From RBG-16-66-20 sp040752005 (GTDB taxonomy: Bacteria > Pseudomonadota > Gammaproteobacteria > Burkholderiales > SG8-39): a stretch of 64,000 nucleotides of DNA. The notes beneath the pieces are model-generated. The model worked only from the letters and a program-made list of their open reading frames with translations. It did no database searches and was not told the origin of the DNA. The stretch lies in the NCBI GenBank assembly GCA_040752005.1, contig JBFMFX010000012.1, forward strand, positions 43,400-107,399, in the 5' to 3' direction. Shown here piece by piece: positions 19,051 to 27,711 of the stretch (its first letter is position 1; the number at the start of each line of letters is the position of its first letter). The translations under genes were made by a program, and so were the position numbers.

Positions 19051-19920
19051 GTGGACGCGGCGTTTCTCCTGCGGCGACTGGACGCCTACGAGCGGCTGGT
19101 GCGACTCGACAAGCCGATCGGGGCGCTGCTGCTGCTGTGGCCGACGCTGTGGGCGGTATGGCTCGCCGCCGACGGCCGGCCGCCGGCGGCGATCGTGGTC
19201 ATCTTCGTGATGGGCACGATCCTGATGCGCTCGGCCGGATGCGCGCTCAACGACTGGGCGGACCGCCACTTCGACCCGCATGTCGAGCGCACGCGCGCCC
19301 GCCCGCTCGCCGCCGGCGAGATCCACCCGCACGAGGCGCTGGCGGTGGCCGCCGTGCTCGCCGCCATCGCCTTCGGGTTCGTGCTGTTCCTGAACCGCTT
19401 CGCGATCCTGCTTTCGTTCGTCGCGCTGGCGATCGCCGCGGTCTATCCGTTCACCAAGCGATTCTTTGCGCTGCCGCAGCTCGTGCTCGGCGTCGCCTTC
19501 GGCTTCGGCATCCCGATGGCCTATGCGGCGCTGCGCGAGGCGCTGCCCTGGGAGTGCTGGGTGCTGCTCGCGGCGAACATCTGCTACTCGTTCGCCTACG
19601 ATACGGAGTACGCGATGGTGGATCGCGACGACGACGCGAAAATCGGCATCCGCACCTCGGCGCTCACGCTCGGGCGCTACGACGTCGCCGGCGTCATGGT
19701 CGCCTATGCCGGCATGCTCGCGATCCTCACCGCGCTCGGCGTCGCGCTGCGCCTGGGCTGGCCGTACTATGCCGGGCTCGCGGTCGCCGGTGCGATGGCG
19801 CTCTTTCACTACCGTCTGATCCGCGATCGCTCGCGCGAGGGATGCTTTCGCGCCTTCCGGCACAACAACTGGGTCGGCGCGGCGATCTTCGCCGGCCTGG
19901 TCGCCTCGTACCAGGTGTGA
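19051..19920 (+). CDS. ubiA: 4-hydroxybenzoate polyprenyltransferase
   Basis: This 289-residue integral membrane protein has the two aspartate motifs of UbiA prenyltransferases: NDWADRHFD and YDTEYAMVDRDDD. It attaches the polyprenyl tail to 4-hydroxybenzoate in ubiquinone synthesis. The start is GTG at 19051, with TATCCT 7 bases upstream as a possible -10. It overlaps the next small gene by GTGA, and ubiD follows. Confidence 0.93.
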   Translation: MDAAFLLRRLDAYERLVRLDKPIGALLLLWPTLWAVWLAADGRPPAAIVVIFVMGTILMRSAGCALNDWADRHFDPHVERTRARPLAAGEIHPHEALAVAAVLAAIAFGFVLFLNRFAILLSFVALAIAAVYPFTKRFFALPQLVLGVAFGFGIPMAYAALREALPWECWVLLAANICYSFAYDTEYAMVDRDDDAKIGIRTSALTLGRYDVAGVMVAYAGMLAILTALGVALRLGWPYYAGLAVAGAMALFHYRLIRDRSREGCFRAFRHNNWVGAAIFAGLVASYQV

Positions 19921-20165
19921 GGGCGGACGAGCTTCTCGCGGAAACCGAGCTGCCGGGCGGCGGGCGCCTCGCCCTGTACCCCGGGCGGTTGGTCCACACC
20001 GGCGCGGCCGGGAGCGAGACGGTCGCGCTCGCGCATCTCGCCTCCGTGCGCATCGCGTTCGGCGCCGCCGAGCGCTCGTTCTCCGCGCGCGGCCGCGATG
20101 CGGCGCTCGCCGCGTTCGCCGAGGCGCTCGCCGATCGCCTCGGAGAGCTGGCGCACCGGAGCTGA
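19917..20165 (+). CDS. Hypothetical small protein between ubiA and ubiD
   Basis: This 82-residue open frame starts at a GTG that overlaps the ubiA stop (GTGA) and ends 3 bases before the ubiD ATG. The middle (GRLALYPGRLVHTG, then ETVALAHLASVRIAFG) reads as short alternating beta strands, and the end is a helix (AALAAFAEALADRL). This pattern recalls small bacterial PH-like domains. No membrane segment or cysteine is present. I do not recognise the family. The tight coupling argues that it is real and linked to ubiquinone synthesis. Confidence 0.6.
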   Translation: MRADELLAETELPGGGRLALYPGRLVHTGAAGSETVALAHLASVRIAFGAAERSFSARGRDAALAAFAEALADRLGELAHRS

Positions 20166-20168
20166 GCG

Positions 20169-21632
20169 ATGCGCTACGCGGACCTGCGCGACTTTCTTTC
20201 GCGGCTCGAGCGCATGGGCGAGCTGAGGCGTATCGCCGCCGAGGTCTCGCCGCGTCTGGAGATGACGGAAATCTGCGACCGCGTGCTGCGCTCGGGCGGC
20301 CCGGCGCTCCTCTTCGAGCGCCCGGCGGGATACACGATACCGGTGCTCGGCAATCTCTTCGGCACCGTGCGCCGAATCGCGCTCGCGATGGGCGCCGAGG
20401 ACGCCGCGGCGCTGCGCGAGATCGGCAGACTGCTTGCGTACCTGCGCGAGCCAGAACCGCCGCACGGGCTGCGCGACGCGTGGGAAAAGCTCCCGCTGCT
20501 GAAAAAACTCTTCGCGATGCAGCCGAAGGAGGTGCGCTCGGCGCCCTGCCAAGAGGTGGTCTGGGAAGGAAAGGACGTGGACCTCGGCAGGCTTCCGGTG
20601 CAGACCTGCTGGCCGGAGGACGCCGGGCCGCTCATCACCTGGGGCCTCACGATCACGCGCGGGCCGTTCAAGGCGCGCCAGAACCTCGGCATCTACCGCC
20701 AGCAGGTGATCGCGCCCGACCGCGTCATCATGCGCTGGCTCGCCCACCGCGGCGGCGCGCTCGATTTCCGCGACCACCAGATCGCCCGCCCCGGCACGCC
20801 GTTTCCCGTCGCCGTGGCGATCGGCGCCGACCCGGCGACGATTCTTGCGGCCGTCACCCCGGTTCCGGACGCGCTCGGCGAGTACCAGTTCGCCGGGCTG
20901 CTGCGCGATGCGCGCACCGAGGTCACGCGCTGCCTCGGCAGCGACCTGCAGGTGCCGGCGAGCGCCGAGATCGTGCTGGAGGGCGAGATCCGGCCGGGCG
21001 ATACCGCGCTCGAAGGCCCGCACGGCGATCACACCGGCTACTACAACGAGGCCGAGCGCTTTCCGGTGCTCACCGTGCGGCGCATCACCATGCGGCGCGA
21101 TCCGATCTATCACTCGACCTATACCGGCAAGCCGCCGGATGAACCGGCGATGCTCGGGGTGGCGTTGAACGAAGTGTTCGTGCCGCTGATCACGCGGCAG
21201 TTTCCGGAAATCACCGACTTCTACCTGCCGCCGGAGGGCTGCTCGTACCGCATGGCGGTGGTGAGCATGAAAAAGCAGTATCCCGGGCACGCCAAGCGCG
21301 TGATGTTCGGCGTCTGGAGCGTGCTGCGCCAGTTCATGTACACCAAGTTCATCGTCGTCGTGGACGAGGACGTCAACGCGCGCGACTGGAAGGAGGTGAT
21401 ATGGGCGATCAGCACGCGCGTGGATCCCGCGCGCGACACGCTGATCGTGGAGAACACGCCGATTGACTATCTCGATTTTGCGAGCCCGGTGGCGGGCCTG
21501 GGCTCGAAGATGGGACTGGATGCGACGAACAAGTGGCCGGGTGAGACCAGCCGCACCTGGGGCCGGCCGATCGCCATGGACCCGCAGGTCAAGCGCCGCG
21601 TGGACGCGCTGTGGCAGGAACTGGGGCTCTGA
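20169..21632 (+). CDS. ubiD: 3-octaprenyl-4-hydroxybenzoate decarboxylase UbiD
   Basis: This 487-residue protein has the UbiD family length. It carries FGTVRRIALAMG, TWGLTITRGPFKARQNLGIYRQQV, the catalytic-region EGEIRPGD, GPHGDHTGYYNE and VVDEDVNARDWKEVIWAIS. It decarboxylates the prenylated intermediate with the prenyl-FMN cofactor made by UbiX. Linked after ubiA and the small gene, it completes an ubiA-x-ubiD unit. Confidence 0.95.
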   Translation: MRYADLRDFLSRLERMGELRRIAAEVSPRLEMTEICDRVLRSGGPALLFERPAGYTIPVLGNLFGTVRRIALAMGAEDAAALREIGRLLAYLREPEPPHGLRDAWEKLPLLKKLFAMQPKEVRSAPCQEVVWEGKDVDLGRLPVQTCWPEDAGPLITWGLTITRGPFKARQNLGIYRQQVIAPDRVIMRWLAHRGGALDFRDHQIARPGTPFPVAVAIGADPATILAAVTPVPDALGEYQFAGLLRDARTEVTRCLGSDLQVPASAEIVLEGEIRPGDTALEGPHGDHTGYYNEAERFPVLTVRRITMRRDPIYHSTYTGKPPDEPAMLGVALNEVFVPLITRQFPEITDFYLPPEGCSYRMAVVSMKKQYPGHAKRVMFGVWSVLRQFMYTKFIVVVDEDVNARDWKEVIWAISTRVDPARDTLIVENTPIDYLDFASPVAGLGSKMGLDATNKWPGETSRTWGRPIAMDPQVKRRVDALWQELGL

Positions 21633-21679
21633 GCCTCGCCGGGTGAACGGCCTCGCGCCCGCGGCCGGCGGGCGCCGGC

Positions 21680-23107
21680 TCAGCCGCGCTCGTACACCCA
21701 GCCCAGCAGCTCGTCCATCGCCGCCTGCGCCTGCGGCGCATTCGGGTGATTGATGATCATCACCACGATCATCCGGCGTCCGGCGCGATCGAGCACGTAC
21801 CCGGCCATCGAGCGCACATCGGCGAGCAGTCCGGTCTTGATGTGCGCGCGACCCGCGACCGCCTCGCCCTTCAGGCGCCGGCGCATCGTGCCGTCGAGGG
21901 CGGCGATCGGAAGCGAGGCGATGAATTCCGGCATCACGCTCGATTTCCACGCGGCCTGAAGCAGTGCGGCGAGGCTCGCCGCGCTCAGGCGCTCGATGCG
22001 CGACAGGCCGGAGCCGTTCTCCAGCACCAGCTCCGGCGCCGCGATCGCCTTGCGCGCAAGCCAGCCGCGGATCGCGGCGGCGGCTTTTTCCGCATCGCCC
22101 GGGGTACCGGCGGTTTCCGCGCCGAGCGTAAGAAAGAGGTGCCGCGCCATCACGTTGTTCGAGAGCTTGTTGATGTCGCGCACGAGCAGTCCGAGCGGCG
22201 GGGACTCGTGCACGTAAAATGGCGCCGCGCCTGCCGGTGCCGCGCCTTCGCGCACCGCGCCTGTCCAGAGTCCGCCCGTCTCGCCCCAGAGCTGGCGCAT
22301 GACGCCCGCGACGTGATCGTTCGGGGCGAGCAGCGCGACGTGGAGATCCTTTTCGCCGCAGCTTGCTGGATAGCGCCCAGTGAAGATCGCGCGCTGGCGC
22401 GCCGGCTCGAAGGTCGGCGCGAGCATCTCCCGAAAGGCGCGGCCCTCGGCGCAGGGACCGTTGGCGAGCCGCAGCACGTTGATCACTTCGAGCGCCGGCG
22501 GATGCGGCTCGACCGCGATGCGTACCGGGGGTGCCTCGCCTTCGCGGCCCGGCATGAACACGAACCGCAACGAGTTGTAGTTGACGAGCAGCGCATCCGG
22601 CAGCACGTTGTACGGCCGGAACGGATCGCCGTCGAAGGCCGCGGGGTCGGCGCTCGCGCGCGCGAAATAGCCGCGGTCGAGCACCAGATCGCCGCGGATC
22701 TCGCGCAGGCCTTTGGCGCGCAGCGCGCGCAGCAACGTCCAGAACGATTCGAGGTCGAGGCGGGGATCGCCGCCGCCCTTCAGCACCAGGTCGCCTTGCA
22801 GCACGTCTTGGCGCAGCACGCCCTGGAGGTAGACCTCGGTCTTCCAGCGAAACGCCGGGCCGAGGACTTCGAGCGCGGCCAGAGTGGTGACGAGCTTCAT
22901 CACCGAGGCCGGGTTCATCGGCAGCGCCTCGTTGATGCGAAGGACGGGCGGTGCGCCGCCCGCCTGCTGCACCACCAGCGCGACCGCCGCCGGGGGGATG
23001 CGCGCGGCGGCGAGCGCCTGCGCCACCGGGCCGGGCAGGCGCTCGTCGGCGCCGGCCGAAAGCGCGATGCAAAGGAGCGCGACGCCGAAAGGTCTAGGCA
23101 GGGCCAC
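21680..23107 (-). CDS. dacB: D-alanyl-D-alanine carboxypeptidase/endopeptidase (PBP4 type)
   Basis: This 475-residue protein has a signal peptide (about 1-20, ending near SAGA). The penicillin-binding triad is SVMK (Ser68-Lys71), SNN in NKLSNNVMARH, and KTG in HIKTGLLADVRS. The large insert between the first two motifs is typical of PBP4/DacB. It trims or cleaves peptidoglycan peptides in the periplasm. The start is GTG at 23107. It is convergent with ubiD and divergent from groES. Confidence 0.92.
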   Translation of the reverse strand: MALPRPFGVALLCIALSAGADERLPGPVAQALAAARIPPAAVALVVQQAGGAPPVLRINEALPMNPASVMKLVTTLAALEVLGPAFRWKTEVYLQGVLRQDVLQGDLVLKGGGDPRLDLESFWTLLRALRAKGLREIRGDLVLDRGYFARASADPAAFDGDPFRPYNVLPDALLVNYNSLRFVFMPGREGEAPPVRIAVEPHPPALEVINVLRLANGPCAEGRAFREMLAPTFEPARQRAIFTGRYPASCGEKDLHVALLAPNDHVAGVMRQLWGETGGLWTGAVREGAAPAGAAPFYVHESPPLGLLVRDINKLSNNVMARHLFLTLGAETAGTPGDAEKAAAAIRGWLARKAIAAPELVLENGSGLSRIERLSAASLAALLQAAWKSSVMPEFIASLPIAALDGTMRRRLKGEAVAGRAHIKTGLLADVRSMAGYVLDRAGRRMIVVMIINHPNAPQAQAAMDELLGWVYERG

Positions 23108-23127
23108 CGGCGGATTCTAGAAAACGC

Positions 23128-23156
23128 TTGAATTCGACGAGGTTGGCCACTATCAT
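23128..23156 (+). promoter_or_regulatory. groS: Sigma70-type promoter of groESL
   Basis: TTGAAT (23128-23133) and TATCAT (23151-23156) are separated by exactly 17 bp. This is the best-spaced promoter in the window. The last base of the -10 is the first base of the CIRCE operator. No sigma32 consensus is clear. Confidence 0.75.
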
Positions 23157-23182
23157 TAGCACTCGCTCAAGCAGAGTGCTAA
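23156..23182. promoter_or_regulatory. CIRCE operator (HrcA binding site)
   Basis: TTAGCACTC, a 9-base spacer and GAGTGCTAA form a perfect CIRCE inverted repeat. It begins at the end of the -10 box and covers the expected transcription start. HrcA would repress groESL here and release it on heat stress. No hrcA gene is in the window. Confidence 0.96.
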
Positions 23183-23252
23183 CAGGCTGCGTTTTCGCAT
23201 GCCGGTGCGCACCGTAACCTTTTGATTCAGCAAGGTTTTATGGGAGAGAAAC

Positions 23253-23543
23253 ATGATGATTCGTCCACTGCATGATCGCGTGATCGTCAAGCGCATCGAG
23301 GAGGAGCGCAAGTCCGCTGGCGGGATCGTGATTCCGGACACCGCAGCCGAGAAGCCCGATCAGGGCGAGGTGCTCGCCGTCGGCAAGGGCAAGAAAACCG
23401 AGGACGGCAAGCTCATTCCGCTCGACGTCAAGGTCGGCGACCGGGTGCTGTTCGGCAAGTATTCCGGCCAGACCGTGAAGGTGAAGGGCGAGGAGCTGCT
23501 CGTGATGCGCGAAGAAGACATCATGGGCGTCATCGAGCCCTGA
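23253..23543 (+). CDS. groS: Co-chaperonin GroES
   Basis: This 96-residue protein has IRPLHDRVIVKRIEEE at the N-terminus, the mobile loop around KSAGGIVIPDTA, and the C-terminal EDIMGVIE. It caps the GroEL ring. The ATG at 23253 is preceded by GGGAGAGAA. It lies 56 bases before groEL in one CIRCE-controlled operon. Confidence 0.98.
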   Translation: MMIRPLHDRVIVKRIEEERKSAGGIVIPDTAAEKPDQGEVLAVGKGKKTEDGKLIPLDVKVGDRVLFGKYSGQTVKVKGEELLVMREEDIMGVIEP

Positions 23544-23599
23544 TGTCCGCCGCCGCGATCCGCACACAAACGCTTTTGAAGCATCGAGGAGAGTAGGAC

Positions 23600-25243
<1,644 letters not shown>

Positions 25244-25270
25244 GCCCGGCCGCGAGGCCGCATTCGCAAA

Positions 25271-25296
25271 GGGGCGCGCGAGCGCCCCTTTTCTTT
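25271..25296 (+). terminator. Rho-independent terminator after groEL
   Basis: GGGGCG and CGCCCC form a stem, preceded by AAA and followed by TTTTCTTTT. It lies 27 bases past the groEL stop. Confidence 0.8.
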
Positions 25297-25325
25297 TGTA
25301 CACTCGGCGCGAGGAGGGGACGACG

Positions 25326-26015
25326 TTGCGCATCCTGATCGCAGAGGACGACGCGACCCTCGCCAGCGCGGTCATCGGCAGCCTGCGCCAGTGCGGCTAC
25401 GCGGTGGACTGGGTGCAGACCGGCGACGAGGCGGACGCGGCGCTGGAGGCGAACGAGTTCGATCTGCTCATCCTCGACATCGGGCTGCCGAGAAAATCCG
25501 GGCTGGAGGTGTTGCGGCGGCTGCGCGCGCGCCAGTCGCACCTTCCGGTGCTGCTGCTCACCGGCCTGGACAGCGTGAGCGACCGCGTGCGCGGGCTGGA
25601 CGCCGGCGCCGACGACTATCTCGCCAAGCCCTTCGAGCTGGCGGAGCTCGCCGCGCGCGTGCGCGCGCTCGCGCGCCGCGGCATGGCGGGCGGCCCGACG
25701 CTGATCGTGCACGGGCCGCTCGCCTACGATCAGGTTGGGCGCGTCGCGCGCCTGAACGGCGTGCCGGTGGAGCTTTCGGCGCGCGAGCTGAGCCTGCTGG
25801 AGATCTTCCTGCAGCGCGCCGGGCGGCTGGTGTCGAAGGACCAGCTCGTCAGCCACCTGTGCGAATGGGGCGAGGAGGTGTCGCCCAACGCGATCGAGGT
25901 CTACGTGCACCGGTTGCGCCGCAAGCTCGAACCGGGCGGCGTGCGCATCGTCACCGTGCGCGGACTCGGCTACAGCCTGGAGAAGCCCGAGCCGAAGCAC
26001 TCGCAGGGCGGCTGA
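25326..26015 (+). CDS. OmpR/PhoB-family response regulator, orphan
   Basis: This 229-residue regulator has a receiver domain (about 1-115) with the acidic pair in AEDDA, the phospho-Asp in LLILDIGLP and the Lys in YLAKPFEL. A winged-helix DNA-binding domain follows (about 130-220), with SARELSLLEIFLQRAG and VEVYVHRLRRKL-like sequence. I place the start at TTG 25326, because GAGGAGGGG lies 6 bases upstream and the receiver begins there. No histidine kinase gene is adjacent, and groEL with its terminator precedes it. Its stimulus and targets are unknown. Confidence 0.88.
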   Translation: MRILIAEDDATLASAVIGSLRQCGYAVDWVQTGDEADAALEANEFDLLILDIGLPRKSGLEVLRRLRARQSHLPVLLLTGLDSVSDRVRGLDAGADDYLAKPFELAELAARVRALARRGMAGGPTLIVHGPLAYDQVGRVARLNGVPVELSARELSLLEIFLQRAGRLVSKDQLVSHLCEWGEEVSPNAIEVYVHRLRRKLEPGGVRIVTVRGLGYSLEKPEPKHSQGG

Positions 26016-26147
26016 TAGAGCCCGCCGCCTTCGCACGCGCGCCGCAACCGCGCCGGGCCGGCTCGCTCGGCCGGCAGAACAAAGCACCGGCTTTTGCGTA
26101 GCGAAGCGGAGCCAAAGTCGAGCCGGCGCCTGCCGGCGTGCCGCAGC

Positions 26148-26174
26148 TAAAATTCCCTCCCGCGCGGTTACAAT
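26148..26174 (+). promoter_or_regulatory. Possible -10 boxes for tRNA-Phe
   Basis: TAAAAT (26148-26153) and TACAAT (26169-26174) lie 29 and 8 bases before the mature tRNA. The first would give a leader of about 20 bases and is the more usual arrangement. No clear -35 is seen. Confidence 0.35.
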
Positions 26175-26182
26175 CGCGCCCG

Positions 26183-26258
<76 letters not shown>

Positions 26259-26377
26259 CCGACCGATCGGGGCCTGGCGCCCCGCACCCGCGCATCCCGC
26301 CGCCGGGTCGGCCCCCGGCGGCAATCGCTCGCCTGACAGCGCTTCGCGGCGCCGCGATCCGGCGCGCGGCCGAATCG

Positions 26378-26383
26378 TAGAAT
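26378..26383 (+). promoter_or_regulatory. -10 box upstream of the PAS-LuxR regulator
   Basis: TAGAAT lies 5 bases before an ATG (26388) that opens an 8-codon frame, and 28 bases before the regulator ATG at 26411. No -35 box is recognisable. Confidence 0.35.
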
Positions 26384-26410
26384 CCCGATGGACCCGCGGA
26401 TGCTCGAGCG

Positions 26411-27487
26411 ATGAACGCCAAGGCGGCTCGCGAAGCCACAGCGCCTGCCGCGCCGGGAGTCCGGCTGCCGCGGCAGCTCTTGCGGCGCGTCGCCGACGCG
26501 CTGCCGCACATTCTCTGGACGATGCGAGCCGACGGCGCCGTCGAGTTCGTGAACGCGCGCGCCGTCGCGTACACCGGATTGGGCGCCGCCGACTTCGGGG
26601 CGCTCGGCTGGAGCGCGCTGATCCATCCGGATGATCGCGAGCGCGGCGCCGCGCGGTTGCGCAAGGCGCTGCGCACCGGGCGCGGGTGTCGCCTCGATCT
26701 GCGGATCCGGCGCGCCGACGGCGCGTACCGCTGGCATCTGTGCTCGATCGAGCCGGTGCGGAGGGTGGGCGGCCGGCGCGCGCTCTGGTGCGGCATCGCC
26801 ACCGACATCGAGCAGCGCAAGCGCGCCGAGGAGCGGCTGCTGAAGGCGCGGCGCGCGCTGCAATCGCTCGTCGCCACGCGCACCCGGGCGCTCGAGGAAA
26901 GCGGCCGGCTCCTGCGCGAATTCCTCGACCGCATGCCGGCGATCGCCTGGATCAAGGACGCGCGCTTGCGCTACGTCTGGGTCAGCGAAAGCTTCGCGCG
27001 CGTCTGGCGCAGGAGGCGCGACGAAGTGCTGGGGCGCGACAACCTCGCGATCCTGCCGGAGCCTCTGGCGCGGCGCTCCCGGCGCGATGACGAGCGGGCG
27101 CTGCGGATCGGCGGGCCGGTGCAGGGCCTGTATACCGTGCCGCTGCCCGACGGCAGTCGCGTTCGCATGCTGTCGCTGCGCTTCCCTTTCCCCGACGAGC
27201 GCGGCAGGCTCGGCGTCGCCGGGATCGCGATCGAGTTGCCCGAGGCGCGCCAGGCGGCGCACGCGGGCGAGGTCGAAACGCTCGTTGACCGGCTAAGCGC
27301 GCGCGAGCGGCAGGTGCTGCAGCTCACGGTGGACGGGCTCACCGCGGCCGAGATCGCCACCCGCCTGAGCCTGTCGCCCAAGACCGTCGAGACCTACCGC
27401 AGCCGCCTGATGGGAAAGCTCGGCCTCGCGGGCGTTCCCTCGCTCGTCAAGTTCGCGATCCGCCACGGGCTCGCCGGCATGCGCTGA
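26411..27487 (+). CDS. PAS-PAS-LuxR transcriptional regulator
   Basis: This 358-residue protein has two PAS sensor domains and a LuxR/GerE helix-turn-helix at the C-terminus. The first PAS (about 27-135) has FVNARAVAYTGLG and HPDDRERG with a PAC segment. The second (about 160-275) has PAIAWIKDARLRYVWVSESF. The HTH (about 290-355) has LSARERQVLQL and LSLSPKTVETYRSRLMGKLG. It has no receiver and no membrane helix, so it probably senses a cytoplasmic ligand or redox state and acts as a one-component regulator. Its start overlaps the stop of an 8-codon upstream frame. Confidence 0.85.
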   Translation: MNAKAAREATAPAAPGVRLPRQLLRRVADALPHILWTMRADGAVEFVNARAVAYTGLGAADFGALGWSALIHPDDRERGAARLRKALRTGRGCRLDLRIRRADGAYRWHLCSIEPVRRVGGRRALWCGIATDIEQRKRAEERLLKARRALQSLVATRTRALEESGRLLREFLDRMPAIAWIKDARLRYVWVSESFARVWRRRRDEVLGRDNLAILPEPLARRSRRDDERALRIGGPVQGLYTVPLPDGSRVRMLSLRFPFPDERGRLGVAGIAIELPEARQAAHAGEVETLVDRLSARERQVLQLTVDGLTAAEIATRLSLSPKTVETYRSRLMGKLGLAGVPSLVKFAIRHGLAGMR

Positions 27488-27711
27488 TCCGTCGGACGGA
27501 CAGATCAATCTCGTTCCGAGATGGATCGAATATTTCACAGAACCGGTACGAATTCGCAGCGCCGTCAAGTTTTCCCGACACCGGCCCCGCATCCGGATAG
27601 TAGGATTGGAGCGCGGGTACCGAAGCGCACAGAAGACAAATCGGCAGGGGGGCGTTGAGACTGCGCCGGGCGCACCGGGCGCCCGGCTGCGCAGGTGCAG
27701 ATCGGTCTCGC

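Noticed and set aside
19809..23072. 1087-codon open frame on the minus strand spanning ubiD, dacB and ubiA
   Set aside because: It lies opposite ubiD and in another frame of dacB; both of those have complete catalytic motifs.
26016..26182. GC-rich inverted repeats upstream of tRNA-Phe as a CRISPR or attachment site
   Set aside because: The repeats are short, irregular and unspaced, and no cas or integrase gene is present.
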